Below are positions 17,480 through 25,595 of a stretch of DNA of 64,000 nt, in pieces. Source of the DNA: Frondihabitans peucedani. GTDB lineage: Bacteria > Actinomycetota > Actinomycetes > Actinomycetales > Microbacteriaceae. The stretch covers positions 806,001 to 870,000 of the forward strand of contig NZ_BAABAU010000001.1 of assembly GCF_039537585.1 (NCBI RefSeq). The letters are read 5' to 3'. Under the pieces are notes generated by a model. The model made no database searches, was not told the origin of the DNA, and saw only the letters and a program-made list of their open reading frames with translations. Position 1 is the first letter of the stretch. Every line of letters starts with the position of its first letter. Both the position numbers and the translations under genes were made by a program.

Positions 17480-18061
17480 TCAGACGGGCCCGGGCGTCCG
17501 GATGCCGTCGAGGACGATCTGGAGCGCGCGGCCTCGCTGTGCGGTGTCCCGGTAGAGCCCGCCAGTGACCGCGAAGATGACCCGCATTACGTCATCGGCA
17601 ACGACTCCCGCGCGGATCTGACCATCCTCCCTGGCGTGGTCGAACAAAGGCACGGCGATGCCGTAGATCGCGTCCCGAGCGGGTGCGTACACCTCGGACT
17701 GCTCCGTCAGGACCGACACCACCGGGTGCTTGGTCCGCATGAAGTCCCCGAACTTCTCCAACCACCGACGCAATGCCGTCCATGAATCGGCGTCGTCACT
17801 GCCGGATCCGAAGCTCACGAGCTCGTCCACGGCTGCTAGATAGACCGCCTCCATCAGCGCCACCCGGGTCGGGAAGTTCCGGTACAGCGTCGCAACCCCC
17901 ACCCCAGCTCGACGCGCGATGTCCTCCATGCCCACGTCTGCTCCCGATTCCCCGAACGCGTCCGCCGCGGCGGCGAGGACCGCGTCGAAGTTCCGCCGCG
18001 CATCGAGCCGCCGTGGACGCAGGCCCTCCAACATCTCCGCCAAAGTCATGGGCCCCATCAT
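17480..18061 (-). CDS. TetR family transcriptional regulator
   Basis: The 193-residue repressor has a TetR helix-turn-helix (FDAVLAAAADAFGESGADVGMEDIARRAGVGVATLYRNFPTR, residues about 25-67). A variable helical ligand domain follows (residues about 80-190). It is transcribed away from the aldo-keto reductase gene, with a 17-base palindrome in the 90-base gap. It therefore likely represses both itself and that gene. Met1, Met2 or Met5 may be the true start. Confidence 0.92.
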   Translation of the reverse strand: MMGPMTLAEMLEGLRPRRLDARRNFDAVLAAAADAFGESGADVGMEDIARRAGVGVATLYRNFPTRVALMEAVYLAAVDELVSFGSGSDDADSWTALRRWLEKFGDFMRTKHPVVSVLTEQSEVYAPARDAIYGIAVPLFDHAREDGQIRAGVVADDVMRVIFAVTGGLYRDTAQRGRALQIVLDGIRTPGPV

Positions 18062-18094
18062 CCCCCAAATGTGATAGACCTGCTACCAGTTATT

Positions 18095-18111
18095 CGAGAG
18101 ACTGTCTCTCG
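18095..18111. promoter_or_regulatory. TetR-type operator palindrome
   Basis: CGAGAGACTGTCTCTCG is a perfect inverted repeat of two 8-base arms around one central base. It lies between the divergent TetR and aldo-keto reductase genes, 34 bases before the first and 41 before the second. This is the usual place for a TetR operator. Confidence 0.65.
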
Positions 18112-18151
18112 GTTCTGAAACTCGGCCTGCAGACGGCCGGGAGGAGCACTC

Positions 18152-19027
18152 ATGAGCACACCCACTTCGACCATCACCATCGGCGGAGACCTCACTGTCG
18201 GCCGGATCGGCTTCGGCGCGATGCGGCTCACCGGCGACCAGGTCTGGGGCGATTACTCCGACCACGACGGAGGCATCGCCCTGCTCCGCGCGGTCGTCGA
18301 CGCCGGCGTCACGTTCATCGACACCGCAGACGTCTACGGGCCGCACTCGAACGAACTCCTCATCCGACAGGCCCTGCACCCCTACCCGGAGAACCTGGTC
18401 ATCGCGACCAAGGGTGGGTTCGTCCGCGGGGGCTACGACTACTCCACCCTCGACGCCGTCGGCAACCCGAACTACCTCCGCCAGTCGGCCCACATGAGCG
18501 CGCGACGGCTCGGTGTCGACAGCATCGACCTCTACTACCTGCACAGCGGACAAGCCACAGACGTCCCCTTCGAGGAGCAGATCGCCACTCTGGCTGCCCT
18601 CAAAGAAGAGGGGGTGATACGGCACATCGGCTTGTCGAACGTCACCCGCGAGCAGTTCGACCTCGCACAGACGATCACCCCCATCGCCGCCGCGACGGCG
18701 CTCTACAACGCCGGTATCCGCCGGGGTGTGGACCTGCTCCGCGCAACTGGGACGACCGGCGCGGTCTTCTCGCCGTGGCATCCCATGAGCATCGCCGACG
18801 GCGGCGAGCCTGACCGGATCACAGCCGACCTGGAGCCGATCGCGAGGAACCACGGCGTCACCGTTCAGCAGGTCGCGCTGGCCTGGCACCTGCACCGCGC
18901 ACCACATACCCTGCCAATCCCCGGAACCACCAGTCTCGAGCACCTTCGATCGAATCTTGCGGCCGCCGAAATCCCCTTGAGCCGGGACGAGGTCGCCACG
19001 ATCACCGCCCTTCTGCCCGAACGCTGA
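18152..19027 (+). CDS. Aldo/keto reductase
   Basis: This 291-residue NADPH-dependent oxidoreductase has a TIM-barrel fold. The catalytic tetrad is visible as Asp57 and Tyr62 (FIDTADVYG), Lys87 (IATKGG) and His131 (YYLHSG). The phosphate-binding end of the cofactor site reads IPGTTSLEHLRSNL. GGAGG lies upstream of the ATG. Control by the divergent TetR gene is likely. The substrate is unknown; such pairs often answer reactive aldehydes or quinones. Confidence 0.93.
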   Translation: MSTPTSTITIGGDLTVGRIGFGAMRLTGDQVWGDYSDHDGGIALLRAVVDAGVTFIDTADVYGPHSNELLIRQALHPYPENLVIATKGGFVRGGYDYSTLDAVGNPNYLRQSAHMSARRLGVDSIDLYYLHSGQATDVPFEEQIATLAALKEEGVIRHIGLSNVTREQFDLAQTITPIAAATALYNAGIRRGVDLLRATGTTGAVFSPWHPMSIADGGEPDRITADLEPIARNHGVTVQQVALAWHLHRAPHTLPIPGTTSLEHLRSNLAAAEIPLSRDEVATITALLPER

Positions 19028-19307
19028 GCCCGAGGGCTGCCCGACCAGAGAGGTTCGGCTTGGAAATGCAAATAGTCGACCAATCTGAGAGCAGTCCCTA
19101 GAGGCAGGGCTAGCTGGGCCACCGCCGCAGCGCGCCAAGGAGAATGAAAGCCTGCGCTAGCTCGGGGAGGAGTGCGCGGGTCGGAGCGGGACGTCCGCAT
19201 TGGCCAGTAGAGCTTCCGAGGCCATTGCTTCGCAGATGTGGAACCTTTTCCGGTCAACGGACATCACTAGGCGGATCATCACCACGACTGCCAGGGGGAA
19301 CCACCAC

Positions 19308-19892
19308 ATGCCCGATGAACTCATCGTCTGGGAGCGAGTGCGACAGGGAGATCCCGACTCGTTCGGGGCCATCTTCCTGCTCCACCGCGACCGGGTCTAC
19401 GGGCAGGCCTTGCGCCTGACCGGCTCCAGCCACGACGCAGAAGACGTCGCAGCCCTCGTCTTCCTCGAAGCGTGGCGGCGCCGCTCGAGCGTCCGTGTCG
19501 TCGACGGGTCCGTCGTCGCCTGGCTACTGATCTGCACCAACTTCGTCGCGAAGAACGCATCGCGCAGCAAACGGCGCCATGCCATCGCCATGTCGAAGCT
19601 GCCGCCGCAACTCGACCAGGCGGACCATGCGGACGACGTGCTCGCCCGGTTCGAGGCCTCGGGGCGCGAGTCGAGACTCCGCGACGCGTTCGCTCGGCTG
19701 TCCGCCTCCGACCAGGACGTCCTCACGCTCTGCGTCGTCCACGACTTCTCGCTCGCCGACGCGGCTCTCGCGCTCGGCACTCCGCTCGGCACGGTGAAGT
19801 CCCGCCTCTCGCGCGCTAAGCGAAAGCTCGCGACCCTGACCGGATCCACCGACTGGGACATTCCGGCGCACACAATCGGAGGCACCAGATGA
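19308..19892 (+). CDS. ECF-type RNA polymerase sigma factor
   Basis: This 194-residue sigma-70 family protein has region 2 (DPDSFGAIFLLHRDRVYGQALRLTGSSHDAEDVAALVFLEAWRRR) and region 4 (AFARLSASDQDVLTLCVVHDFSLADAALALGTPLGTVKSRLSRAKRKL). It has no region 1 or 3. I chose the ATG at 19308 (MPDELIVWERVRQGD) as the normal ECF start, with GGGGG upstream. Its stop overlaps the next gene's start (ATGA), so that gene probably encodes its regulator or partner. Confidence 0.92.
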   Translation: MPDELIVWERVRQGDPDSFGAIFLLHRDRVYGQALRLTGSSHDAEDVAALVFLEAWRRRSSVRVVDGSVVAWLLICTNFVAKNASRSKRRHAIAMSKLPPQLDQADHADDVLARFEASGRESRLRDAFARLSASDQDVLTLCVVHDFSLADAALALGTPLGTVKSRLSRAKRKLATLTGSTDWDIPAHTIGGTR

Positions 19893-20734
19893 CCCCCACT
19901 CCGCCCATGAACTCCGAGCGCTCGGACGCGATCCTGCGCATGCTCGTAGCCACTGCTGCCGACCCCGCAGGTGCTCGCGTGGCGACCTCTCGCCGGAAGC
20001 GCACGCGCGGGATCGTTCTGGTCTCGATGGCGGCCGCCGTCGTGGTCGTCGGCGCGGGGGTCGGCTATGGCCTCGTCACGGCGCCGCATGCCCCGTCTCC
20101 CGGCAGTGACGGCGGCCCGGTCGCGGCACCGACCTCAGACCCGAGCGGACCGGTGTCGCCGAGACCGACGCCGAGTCTGCCGGCCGGCGTCGAACCCGCG
20201 GGGACTCCGACGCCGCTGCCGACCCCCACTTCCGCGGCGGACGACCCTGGAGACGCGTCGACGTGGCTCATCACGACCGACGGACTCGGTCCGGTGACGC
20301 TCGGGCAGACGTTCGATCAAGCTGCCCAGGAGTTCGGCCGGGCGGGTCTCCAGAATTCCACGACCTGCCCCAACGGCCCGACCGGCGTGTACGAAGCGAG
20401 CGGCGAGCCACCTGTCTACCTGAACGCTGGCCTCAAGCCGACGATCTCGTTCATCACGGTGCTCGGCGACGTGAACGCGGACGGGTCAGCACCTCGAACC
20501 GGTGGGCCGAAGACTCCCCACGGCATCGGTATCGGCTCGACGGAAGCCCAACTGAAGGCCGCTTACCCGAACCTGACTTCAGCGAAATTTCCCGGATACT
20601 CCGACGGGACGGCCTACGCCCTCACCGACGGCGCAGGCAAGTGGATCGACTTCGTGGTCAACCGCAAGCTCGGCACCGTGCAAGAGATCGTCGTCAACGA
20701 CAACGACGAGGTTCCGAGCGAGTTCTGCGGATGA
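19889..20734 (+). CDS. Single-pass membrane protein coupled to the ECF sigma factor
   Basis: The protein has 281 residues. A cytoplasmic N-terminus of about 45 residues is followed by one membrane helix (IVLVSMAAAVVVVGAGVGYGLV, about 47-68). A Pro/Ser/Thr-rich linker comes next, then an extracytoplasmic domain of about 140 residues. This ends in a Cys and contains repeated LGxTxxQAxxEFGRAG and IGxTEAQLKAAYPN elements that look like two copies of a small fold. The position is that of an anti-sigma factor, but the N-terminus lacks the HxxxCxxC zinc motif. It may be a non-zinc anti-sigma or a co-regulated surface protein. Confidence 0.82.
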   Translation: MTPTPPMNSERSDAILRMLVATAADPAGARVATSRRKRTRGIVLVSMAAAVVVVGAGVGYGLVTAPHAPSPGSDGGPVAAPTSDPSGPVSPRPTPSLPAGVEPAGTPTPLPTPTSAADDPGDASTWLITTDGLGPVTLGQTFDQAAQEFGRAGLQNSTTCPNGPTGVYEASGEPPVYLNAGLKPTISFITVLGDVNADGSAPRTGGPKTPHGIGIGSTEAQLKAAYPNLTSAKFPGYSDGTAYALTDGAGKWIDFVVNRKLGTVQEIVVNDNDEVPSEFCG

Positions 20735-20824
20735 CCCTGGCTGACCCCGCCCCGAGGATGAGAGCAGCAACACTTTGGTTGTCACGATCGACGCATCGTG
20801 CGCAACGCGTCGGCCAGTGGTCGC

Positions 20825-21331
20825 TTATCCAGACTCAGGCCAGGGCACGCCCGGGACGACCGGGAGGCGGACGCGGAGCGACTCCAGCTCCTCCGAATTG
20901 CGGTCGAGGACAACGTCGACGACAAATCCGCTGAAGCCAGGCGACGCCTTTGCCCGCTGGACTACGAGGGCCTCACGATCCTGCCGCATGCGACCCATCG
21001 GCTCCTTGGTCGAGTAGACCGAGCTCACCGACGGCAGTGACTCCTCAGACGCGTCGGACGGAAGGGGCGCCATCGACACGGGGTACTGCACCCATCGGAT
21101 CCGGGCGACAGTGCCCGCCAGTTGTGCTCGGGCCAGGCCCATGACGTCGGCGTAGCGATCGAGTTCGAAGTCGACGAACGCATCCTCCGGCAGCGCCCCG
21201 TCGAGAAACCCTTCCGAGAGAGCCGAGACCTGCCATTTCACTTCATCGTGGACCGAGATCGACTCGTCATACTCGTCGAGCTGGAGGAAGCCCACCCACA
21301 CCGAGCGGGTTGTCTTCGACAGAACGGCCAC
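20825..21331 (-). CDS. Hypothetical protein
   Basis: The 168-residue frame begins MAVLSKTTRSVWVGFLQLDEYDESISVHDEVKW and ends VRLPVVPGVPWPESG. The composition is normal, with acidic helices and mixed strands. There is no signal or membrane segment, and I do not recognise a family. It is the first gene of the orphan-rich minus-strand group. Confidence 0.6.
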   Translation of the reverse strand: MAVLSKTTRSVWVGFLQLDEYDESISVHDEVKWQVSALSEGFLDGALPEDAFVDFELDRYADVMGLARAQLAGTVARIRWVQYPVSMAPLPSDASEESLPSVSSVYSTKEPMGRMRQDREALVVQRAKASPGFSGFVVDVVLDRNSEELESLRVRLPVVPGVPWPESG

Positions 21332-21355
21332 GAGAATGACGGTAAGGGTTCCCGG

Positions 21356-21490
21356 TCACGACCGGAAGTCCACTTGCGGTCCGGTTTGGGTCCTCGACAG
21401 GGCCAACCAACTCGGAGCGTTCAAATATCGTTCCGCCAGGAAGAGCGCGACCAGAGCCACGATCCACACGACTTCGATGAACGTCTTCAC
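21356..21490 (-). CDS. Small membrane protein (44 residues)
   Basis: A GTG-started frame encodes one hydrophobic helix (TFIEVVWIVALVALFLAERYL) followed by NAPSWLALSRTQTGPQVDFRS. GAGGAG lies only two bases before the GTG, closer than usual, so the start is doubtful. Its tail (GPQVDF) resembles GPGPQVNW of the next membrane protein at 21527-21802, which suggests related small membrane proteins. Confidence 0.4.
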   Translation of the reverse strand: MKTFIEVVWIVALVALFLAERYLNAPSWLALSRTQTGPQVDFRS

Positions 21491-21526
21491 AACTCCTCGC
21501 CCGCAAGATGGGAGACCTCCACTTGT

Positions 21527-21802
21527 TCAGATCTCATCACGATCAGGGTTTCTGTTGCCGTCGTCGTCGTAGGGCTTTTGCCAGCCCTCTTTCTCGTAGT
21601 GCTCGTTCACCTTTCCCCGCAGCGACTTCGGCACCCAATTGACCTGCGGGCCGGGACCTCCCTTGCGCCGGCGGTACAGGATGACAGCGATCGCGAAGAT
21701 CATGAAAGCGACGAACAGGATGATGGCGATCGGGCCATGGATTCCGGAGCTGGACGCACCAGCCAGCGGAAGTCCGGCAGCAGTGCTAGCGAGGTTCAGC
21801 AT
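21527..21802 (-). CDS. Small single-pass membrane protein
   Basis: This 91-residue protein starts MLNLASTAAGLPLAGASSSG. It has one membrane helix (PIAIILFVAFMIFAIAVILY) followed by RRRKGG, so the C-terminus is cytoplasmic. The tail GPGPQVNWVPKSLRGKVNEHYEKEGWQKPYDDDGNRN is highly charged. I do not recognise a family. Its start overlaps the upstream frame (21796-22116) by seven bases. Confidence 0.65.
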   Translation of the reverse strand: MLNLASTAAGLPLAGASSSGIHGPIAIILFVAFMIFAIAVILYRRRKGGPGPQVNWVPKSLRGKVNEHYEKEGWQKPYDDDGNRNPDRDEI

Positions 21803-22116
21803 GACGGCTCGCCGCAGGTCTCGTAGATCTCGGCGGCGTGACGACTCGGGAAGATGAGCAAGGGCGGCTTCTTTCGGTGCGCGAGGACCATGCGGACGCC
21901 CCTCGTCATCCGCGAACCTAGATGCTCGCCGAGTGCCCGGCAAGCGGCAGGCTCCTCTAGACAGCAACTCCATAGCTGAACCCCGATCGCGAGGTCGGAG
22001 CCGTTTACAGATCGGGTACCGACGTCGGCAAAGCGACGACGAGATGCACCGCCGACCCCCCAGAGTGCAGCTCGCTTGTCGACGATCCGTTTGGAGAAGA
22101 CGTCGGGACGGGACAT
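21796..22116 (-). CDS. Hypothetical protein, Cys-rich C-terminal half
   Basis: The frame encodes 106 residues (MSRPDVFSKRIVDKRAALWG, later LAIGVQLWSCCLEEPAACRALGEHLG, ending EIYETCGEPSC). It holds five cysteines in the second half, which could bind metal. No convincing ribosome-binding site precedes the ATG. The close overlap with the downstream membrane protein supports a two-gene unit, but the frame could be chance in this GC-rich DNA. Confidence 0.38.
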   Translation of the reverse strand: MSRPDVFSKRIVDKRAALWGVGGASRRRFADVGTRSVNGSDLAIGVQLWSCCLEEPAACRALGEHLGSRMTRGVRMVLAHRKKPPLLIFPSRHAAEIYETCGEPSC

Positions 22117-22306
22117 GGGAGCGCCGGCCGCCGCCCACGAGGGCGACCGGCGCTCACAGAGGCCCTAACGGTCGAAGCGCCGACCTTCGGGCTTGCCTTC
22201 GCTGGCGAGGAAGGCGAGCAGGATGATGCTGCCGACGAGCGGGCATTGCTCTGCGCCTTCAGCGGACCGCTGGATAAGCCGTTCCGTGAGCCGATTGACT
22301 GTCCTC

Positions 22307-23266
22307 ATGAGAGCACTGGTGTTGGGTGGAACGGGATGGCTGGGACGATCGATTGTCGAGGACCTTCTTGAGGCGGGCACCGAGGTCACGTGCCTTGCTC
22401 GCGGCGAGTCGGGCGAAGCTCCGGAAGGGGCGCACCTGGTCCGTGCCGACCGCCTAATGCCTGGCGCTTACGACCAAGTGCCCGGCGAATGGGACGAGGT
22501 CATTGAGCTGTCGTATGAACCCCAGCTCGTCGAGCCGGCCCTTGACTCGCTTGCTGATCGCGCGAAGCACTGGACGCTCGTGTCCACCGTCTCCGTGTAC
22601 GCGGAGAACGACCAACCGGATGCGGACGAATCAGCCGCGCTCGTTGAGCCGCTGGACATGGCCGAATACGCGGACGCCAAGGTAGCGGCCGAGCGAAGCA
22701 GCGCCGCACGTCTTGGATCTCGCCTTCTGATCGGGCGACCCGGCCTCATCGTCGGAGCGGGTGATCCGAGCGACCGCTTCGGGTACTGGCCGGCCCGCTT
22801 CAGTCGAAGAAGCCCGACTCTGGTGCCTACGACGGAAGGACGCTTCGTTCAGGTGATAGACGTCTCAGACCTGGCCGCCTGGATCGGCCAGGCGGGCCGG
22901 GCCGGACACACCGGGACCGTCAATGCGGTCGGTGAGACGATTCCCCTGGCCGATTTCTTCCGTCGGGCGTCGTCGGCCGCTGGCTACAGCGGCGAGCTGG
23001 TTGAACTCGACGACGATGCGCTTCTCTCCCAGGATGTTCGCTACTGGGCAGGACCCCGCTCGCTTCCGCTGTGGCTGCCCGTTGCAGACGCAGCTTTCGC
23101 GCAGCGATCCGCTCATGCGTTCCACGAGTCAGGCGGCACAACCCGGCCCCTCGACGAGACGCTGAAGAGCGTTTTAGCGGACGAACACTACCGCGGTATC
23201 GGTCGACCACGCCGCTCCGGTCTTTCCGCTACCGAGGAAGAGGCAGTTCTCCTAAGCGCGCGTTAG
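22307..23266 (+). CDS. NAD-dependent epimerase/dehydratase-like reductase
   Basis: The 319-residue extended-SDR protein begins MRALVLGGTGWLGRSIV, a nucleotide-binding GGTGWLG at residues 7-13. It then has WTLVSTVSVYAEN and EYADAKVAAE (a Tyr-x3-Lys-type pair), then RPGLIVGAGDPSDRFGYWPARF and VQVIDVSDLAAWIGQ. This layout is that of the plant isoflavone-reductase/RNA-binding CSP41-like branch. The ATG at 22307 follows a weak ribosome-binding site; a longer frame from 22193 has poor composition. The substrate is unknown. Confidence 0.88.
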   Translation: MRALVLGGTGWLGRSIVEDLLEAGTEVTCLARGESGEAPEGAHLVRADRLMPGAYDQVPGEWDEVIELSYEPQLVEPALDSLADRAKHWTLVSTVSVYAENDQPDADESAALVEPLDMAEYADAKVAAERSSAARLGSRLLIGRPGLIVGAGDPSDRFGYWPARFSRRSPTLVPTTEGRFVQVIDVSDLAAWIGQAGRAGHTGTVNAVGETIPLADFFRRASSAAGYSGELVELDDDALLSQDVRYWAGPRSLPLWLPVADAAFAQRSAHAFHESGGTTRPLDETLKSVLADEHYRGIGRPRRSGLSATEEEAVLLSAR

Positions 23267-23358
23267 CGGTTCCGCTATCGTGCTGGACACGGTCAACCGA
23301 TGCGACAGCCGCCCCAGTGCCGCAGCGCTGCTGATCTCCACCTAGATAGCATGCAGAA

Positions 23359-23697
23359 ATGCCAGGAATTGCGAATCCAGACGTCATTGACGTGGTCGGT
23401 CTGACGCCCAACGAGGACGCTGTCCTCGTGTACGTGATCGAGGAGGGCGACTGGGGCAGCCAGGTGAACGCCGACTTACTCAACGCCAAAATGCAGGCCT
23501 ACGTCGCCTTCATTCTGGACGGTCAGTTCGAGCGGGAGTACGCCGAGGTATCTGGCAAGCCGGTTGAGTTTGTCTTTCGATTCATGAACTCATCGCCGTC
23601 CAAAGGCGTTGTCCAAGAACTTGAATCGTTGCGGGGCGGGCTGGCTGGTTATGGTATTGGACTTCGAGTCCTCGGACCCGCCGACCCTCCGCTGTGA
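23359..23697 (+). CDS. DUF6572-type small protein
   Basis: The 112-residue protein starts MPGIANPDVIDVVGLTPNEDAVLVYVIEEGDW, followed by LLNAKMQAYVAFILDGQFEREY. This pattern (PDVIDxVGLxP..., then a helix with Nxx YxxFxLDGQ) is that of the DUF6572 family. These are small alpha/beta proteins often found in orphan or immunity-type contexts. The function is unknown. Confidence 0.65.
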   Translation: MPGIANPDVIDVVGLTPNEDAVLVYVIEEGDWGSQVNADLLNAKMQAYVAFILDGQFEREYAEVSGKPVEFVFRFMNSSPSKGVVQELESLRGGLAGYGIGLRVLGPADPPL

Positions 23698-23819
23698 GCC
23701 GTCGCCTCTCCGCAGGTCTCTGGTCGTTGGCAAGGTGGCCGGCAGAACGCAGGGCGTTCCACATCGGGCGGGGCTGCTAGTGGGCGGCGCCAGTCGGGCT
23801 GGCGTCGCCCGGGTCGAGA

Positions 23820-24185
23820 TCAGTGAGTCGATGGCGGCTTGCCCTTGGTATGCTCAATAGTTCGGTAGACGGTTGTCCGTGAGACACGGAACAGGTCGGC
23901 GAGTTCGGTTTGGTTGTAGGTGCCTTCGTTGTAAAGCAACAGGAGGTGCGTGATCTGGTTTGGCTTTAACTTGGGCTGCTTGCCGCGGAGGCGTCCCTTT
24001 GCTTTGGCGACTTTCATTCCTTCGCGGGTCCGCATGCGAATGAGGACGGCTTCGAACTCGGCGACCATTGCGAGCACGTTGAACAGCAGCCTGCCGACGG
24101 CGTCGTTCGGGTCGTGAACGGAGCCGTTCATGCTCAGCTTGACGTCGCGTCCGGTGAGCTCTTGATCGGTAGGCCGAGCCGCCAA
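23820..24185 (-). pseudogene. Serine recombinase, C-terminal remnant
   Basis: The frame encodes about 121 residues that match only the back half of a small resolvase/invertase. It shows NDAVGRLLFNVLAMVAEFEAVLIRMRTREGMKVAKAKGRLRGKQPKLK and then a helix-turn-helix (TQTELADLFRVSRTTVYRTIEHT-like). The N-terminal catalytic domain with the active Ser and YxRVS motif is missing, so it cannot recombine DNA. It is the only mobile-element trace in this accessory region. Confidence 0.8.
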
Positions 24186-24323
24186 ATACTCAACGAAGCT
24201 GCATCTCGATCAAATCTCGAGGCGTGAGCGGCATCAAGGTCGTTAGGGGTCCGGCTTACGCTCCTGTCCGAGAGAGGTCCCGACGATCGTCTGCTCGAGG
24301 CGATACCGGAGGAGAGTGATGGC

Positions 24324-24671
24324 GTGGACAACGATCTGATGGTGTCAAGTTCGCGGGCGCGAAGCTCGGCTACCTTCCCTATTAAGACGACTCGCGAGTC
24401 ACTGCCCGCAGTGCTCTCCGAGGTGATCCGCACATCAAGGCGCTTCAAGCTCAAGGCCGCGACCGAAGACGCAGCCACGCTGACCGTGGGATTCACCTGG
24501 CGAGTGTGGGCTGGGGTCATCGAGCTCAGCTTCGCACCCGGAAAGGGTGGCTGGACCCAGGTTGAAGCAAGTTGGCGACCGACCGTCACCACGACAGTCA
24601 TCGACTATGGCCAAGGCGCCAAAGATCTCCGACGGCTCTACAAAGAACTCCTGGCCGCGAGCGAACGCTGA
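24324..24671 (+). CDS. Hypothetical protein
   Basis: The 115-residue frame has a beta-rich core (TLTVGFTWRVWAGVIELSFAPGKGGWTQVEASWRPTVTTTVIDYG) and a C-terminal helix (AKDLRRLYKELLAASER). It looks like a small domain that could be a PH-like or immunity-type fold, but I cannot name a family. The start may lie at the internal ATG 24339 (MVSSSRARSS). Confidence 0.55.
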   Translation: MDNDLMVSSSRARSSATFPIKTTRESLPAVLSEVIRTSRRFKLKAATEDAATLTVGFTWRVWAGVIELSFAPGKGGWTQVEASWRPTVTTTVIDYGQGAKDLRRLYKELLAASER

Positions 24672-24725
24672 GGGTTCCGATACGAGCGCCGGCTGGGACG
24701 AGCGACGAGCGCCCGGGTTGAGGAT

Positions 24726-24923
24726 CTACTCCTCGTCCTCCGCGACGACGTAGCCGAGGCCCTCGCATGTCGGGCATGGACCAAAGCTCGTTCCCATGCC
24801 TTTCCCCATGTTGGTCGTCCGAATCAGTCCAGGTACTCGGCCAGAGCCGCCGCACTCCGAACAGCGATGGTGTGGCCCGGTATTGTGAACCTTGAGACGC
24901 CTAAACGGTTCGTCTGTTGCCAT
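24726..24923 (-). CDS. Small DnaJ-type zinc-finger protein
   Basis: The 65-residue protein carries two CxxCxGxG-like units, CSECGGSGRV and CPTCEGLGYV, the zinc-binding repeat of DnaJ and related chaperones. The stretch between them is short. It has neither a J domain nor a client domain. A short acidic tail (VAEDEE) closes it. Two CxxC pairs can form one zinc site. The role is unknown. Confidence 0.6.
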   Translation of the reverse strand: MATDEPFRRLKVHNTGPHHRCSECGGSGRVPGLIRTTNMGKGMGTSFGPCPTCEGLGYVVAEDEE

Positions 24924-25021
24924 TTCCTCACGATACGGGGCACGCGAAACGACTGCCAGGCCGCGAACGGGGCACGGCCCCTGATGAAGCCGCGTACGCG
25001 GCGCCGCAGGAACGAAAGGCG

Positions 25022-25060
25022 TTCGGCTAACGATCGATTGGTCAATCGATTCGGCTACCG
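25022..25060. repeat. Palindrome flanked by 11-base direct repeats
   Basis: ATCGATTG-GT-CAATCGAT (25033-25050) is a perfect inverted repeat. It is bordered by TTCGGCTAACG (25022-25032) and TTCGGCTACCG (25050-25060), a direct repeat with one mismatch. It lies between two minus-strand orphan genes. It could be an operator, a recombination site or a terminator-like hairpin. Confidence 0.45.
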
Positions 25061-25064
25061 TCCC

Positions 25065-25595
25065 CTACTCATGCAGACCCTCTTCGTGGGCTTCTGCCCA
25101 GACGAGTCCGAGGTAGATCTCGTTCCTCGGATCGTTTTCGCAACGTTCGAGAATGTCGCGTGCGTTGTCTGCTGTGCCCTCCAGCTCATATTGGTCATCA
25201 ACGTCCAGCAGGTCGTAGAACGCAAGATAGGTGTTCGCGAGGCCACGCGCGATCGCATGAATGGGCCAGCGCTCTCGTCGCCGCCGTCCGGTTGTGAAAT
25301 GCATGAGCTGCTTATCCATTCGGATTCGGTACGCCTCCGTAAGAAAACCGAGACGCTCCCAGGTAGATACCAACTCACCCGCGGCTACATCATCTTTGCG
25401 CCGTCCTCCCCGTCCGCCCAGAAACTCATCCATCAAGCGAGCGTGCACGATGAACGACTCGACAAGAACCGCCAACATGCCTACGGACAAGCATTCGTTG
25501 CCGCTCCAAGATGCTTGCGACAACTGAGTATGCGTGAAGCCGACCATGCCGAGCTCGTAGCGAAGTTCACGAGCGATTTCTACCGAAATGATCAA
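25065..25595 (-). CDS. Hypothetical helical protein (possible HEPN-like)
   Basis: This 176-residue mostly helical protein reads MIISVEIARELRYELGMVGF, then LAVLVESFIVHARLMDEFLGGRG, KDDVAAGELVSTWERLG and MDKQLMHFTTGRRRRERWP. The helix with VHARLMDEFL, a DDVxA stretch and a later LMHFTxxR motif recurs in small orphan proteins. The all-helical layout recalls HEPN-type domains, but I cannot identify an Rx4-6H active site with confidence. It overlaps the start of the opposite frame at 25588. Confidence 0.6.
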   Translation of the reverse strand: MIISVEIARELRYELGMVGFTHTQLSQASWSGNECLSVGMLAVLVESFIVHARLMDEFLGGRGGRRKDDVAAGELVSTWERLGFLTEAYRIRMDKQLMHFTTGRRRRERWPIHAIARGLANTYLAFYDLLDVDDQYELEGTADNARDILERCENDPRNEIYLGLVWAEAHEEGLHE

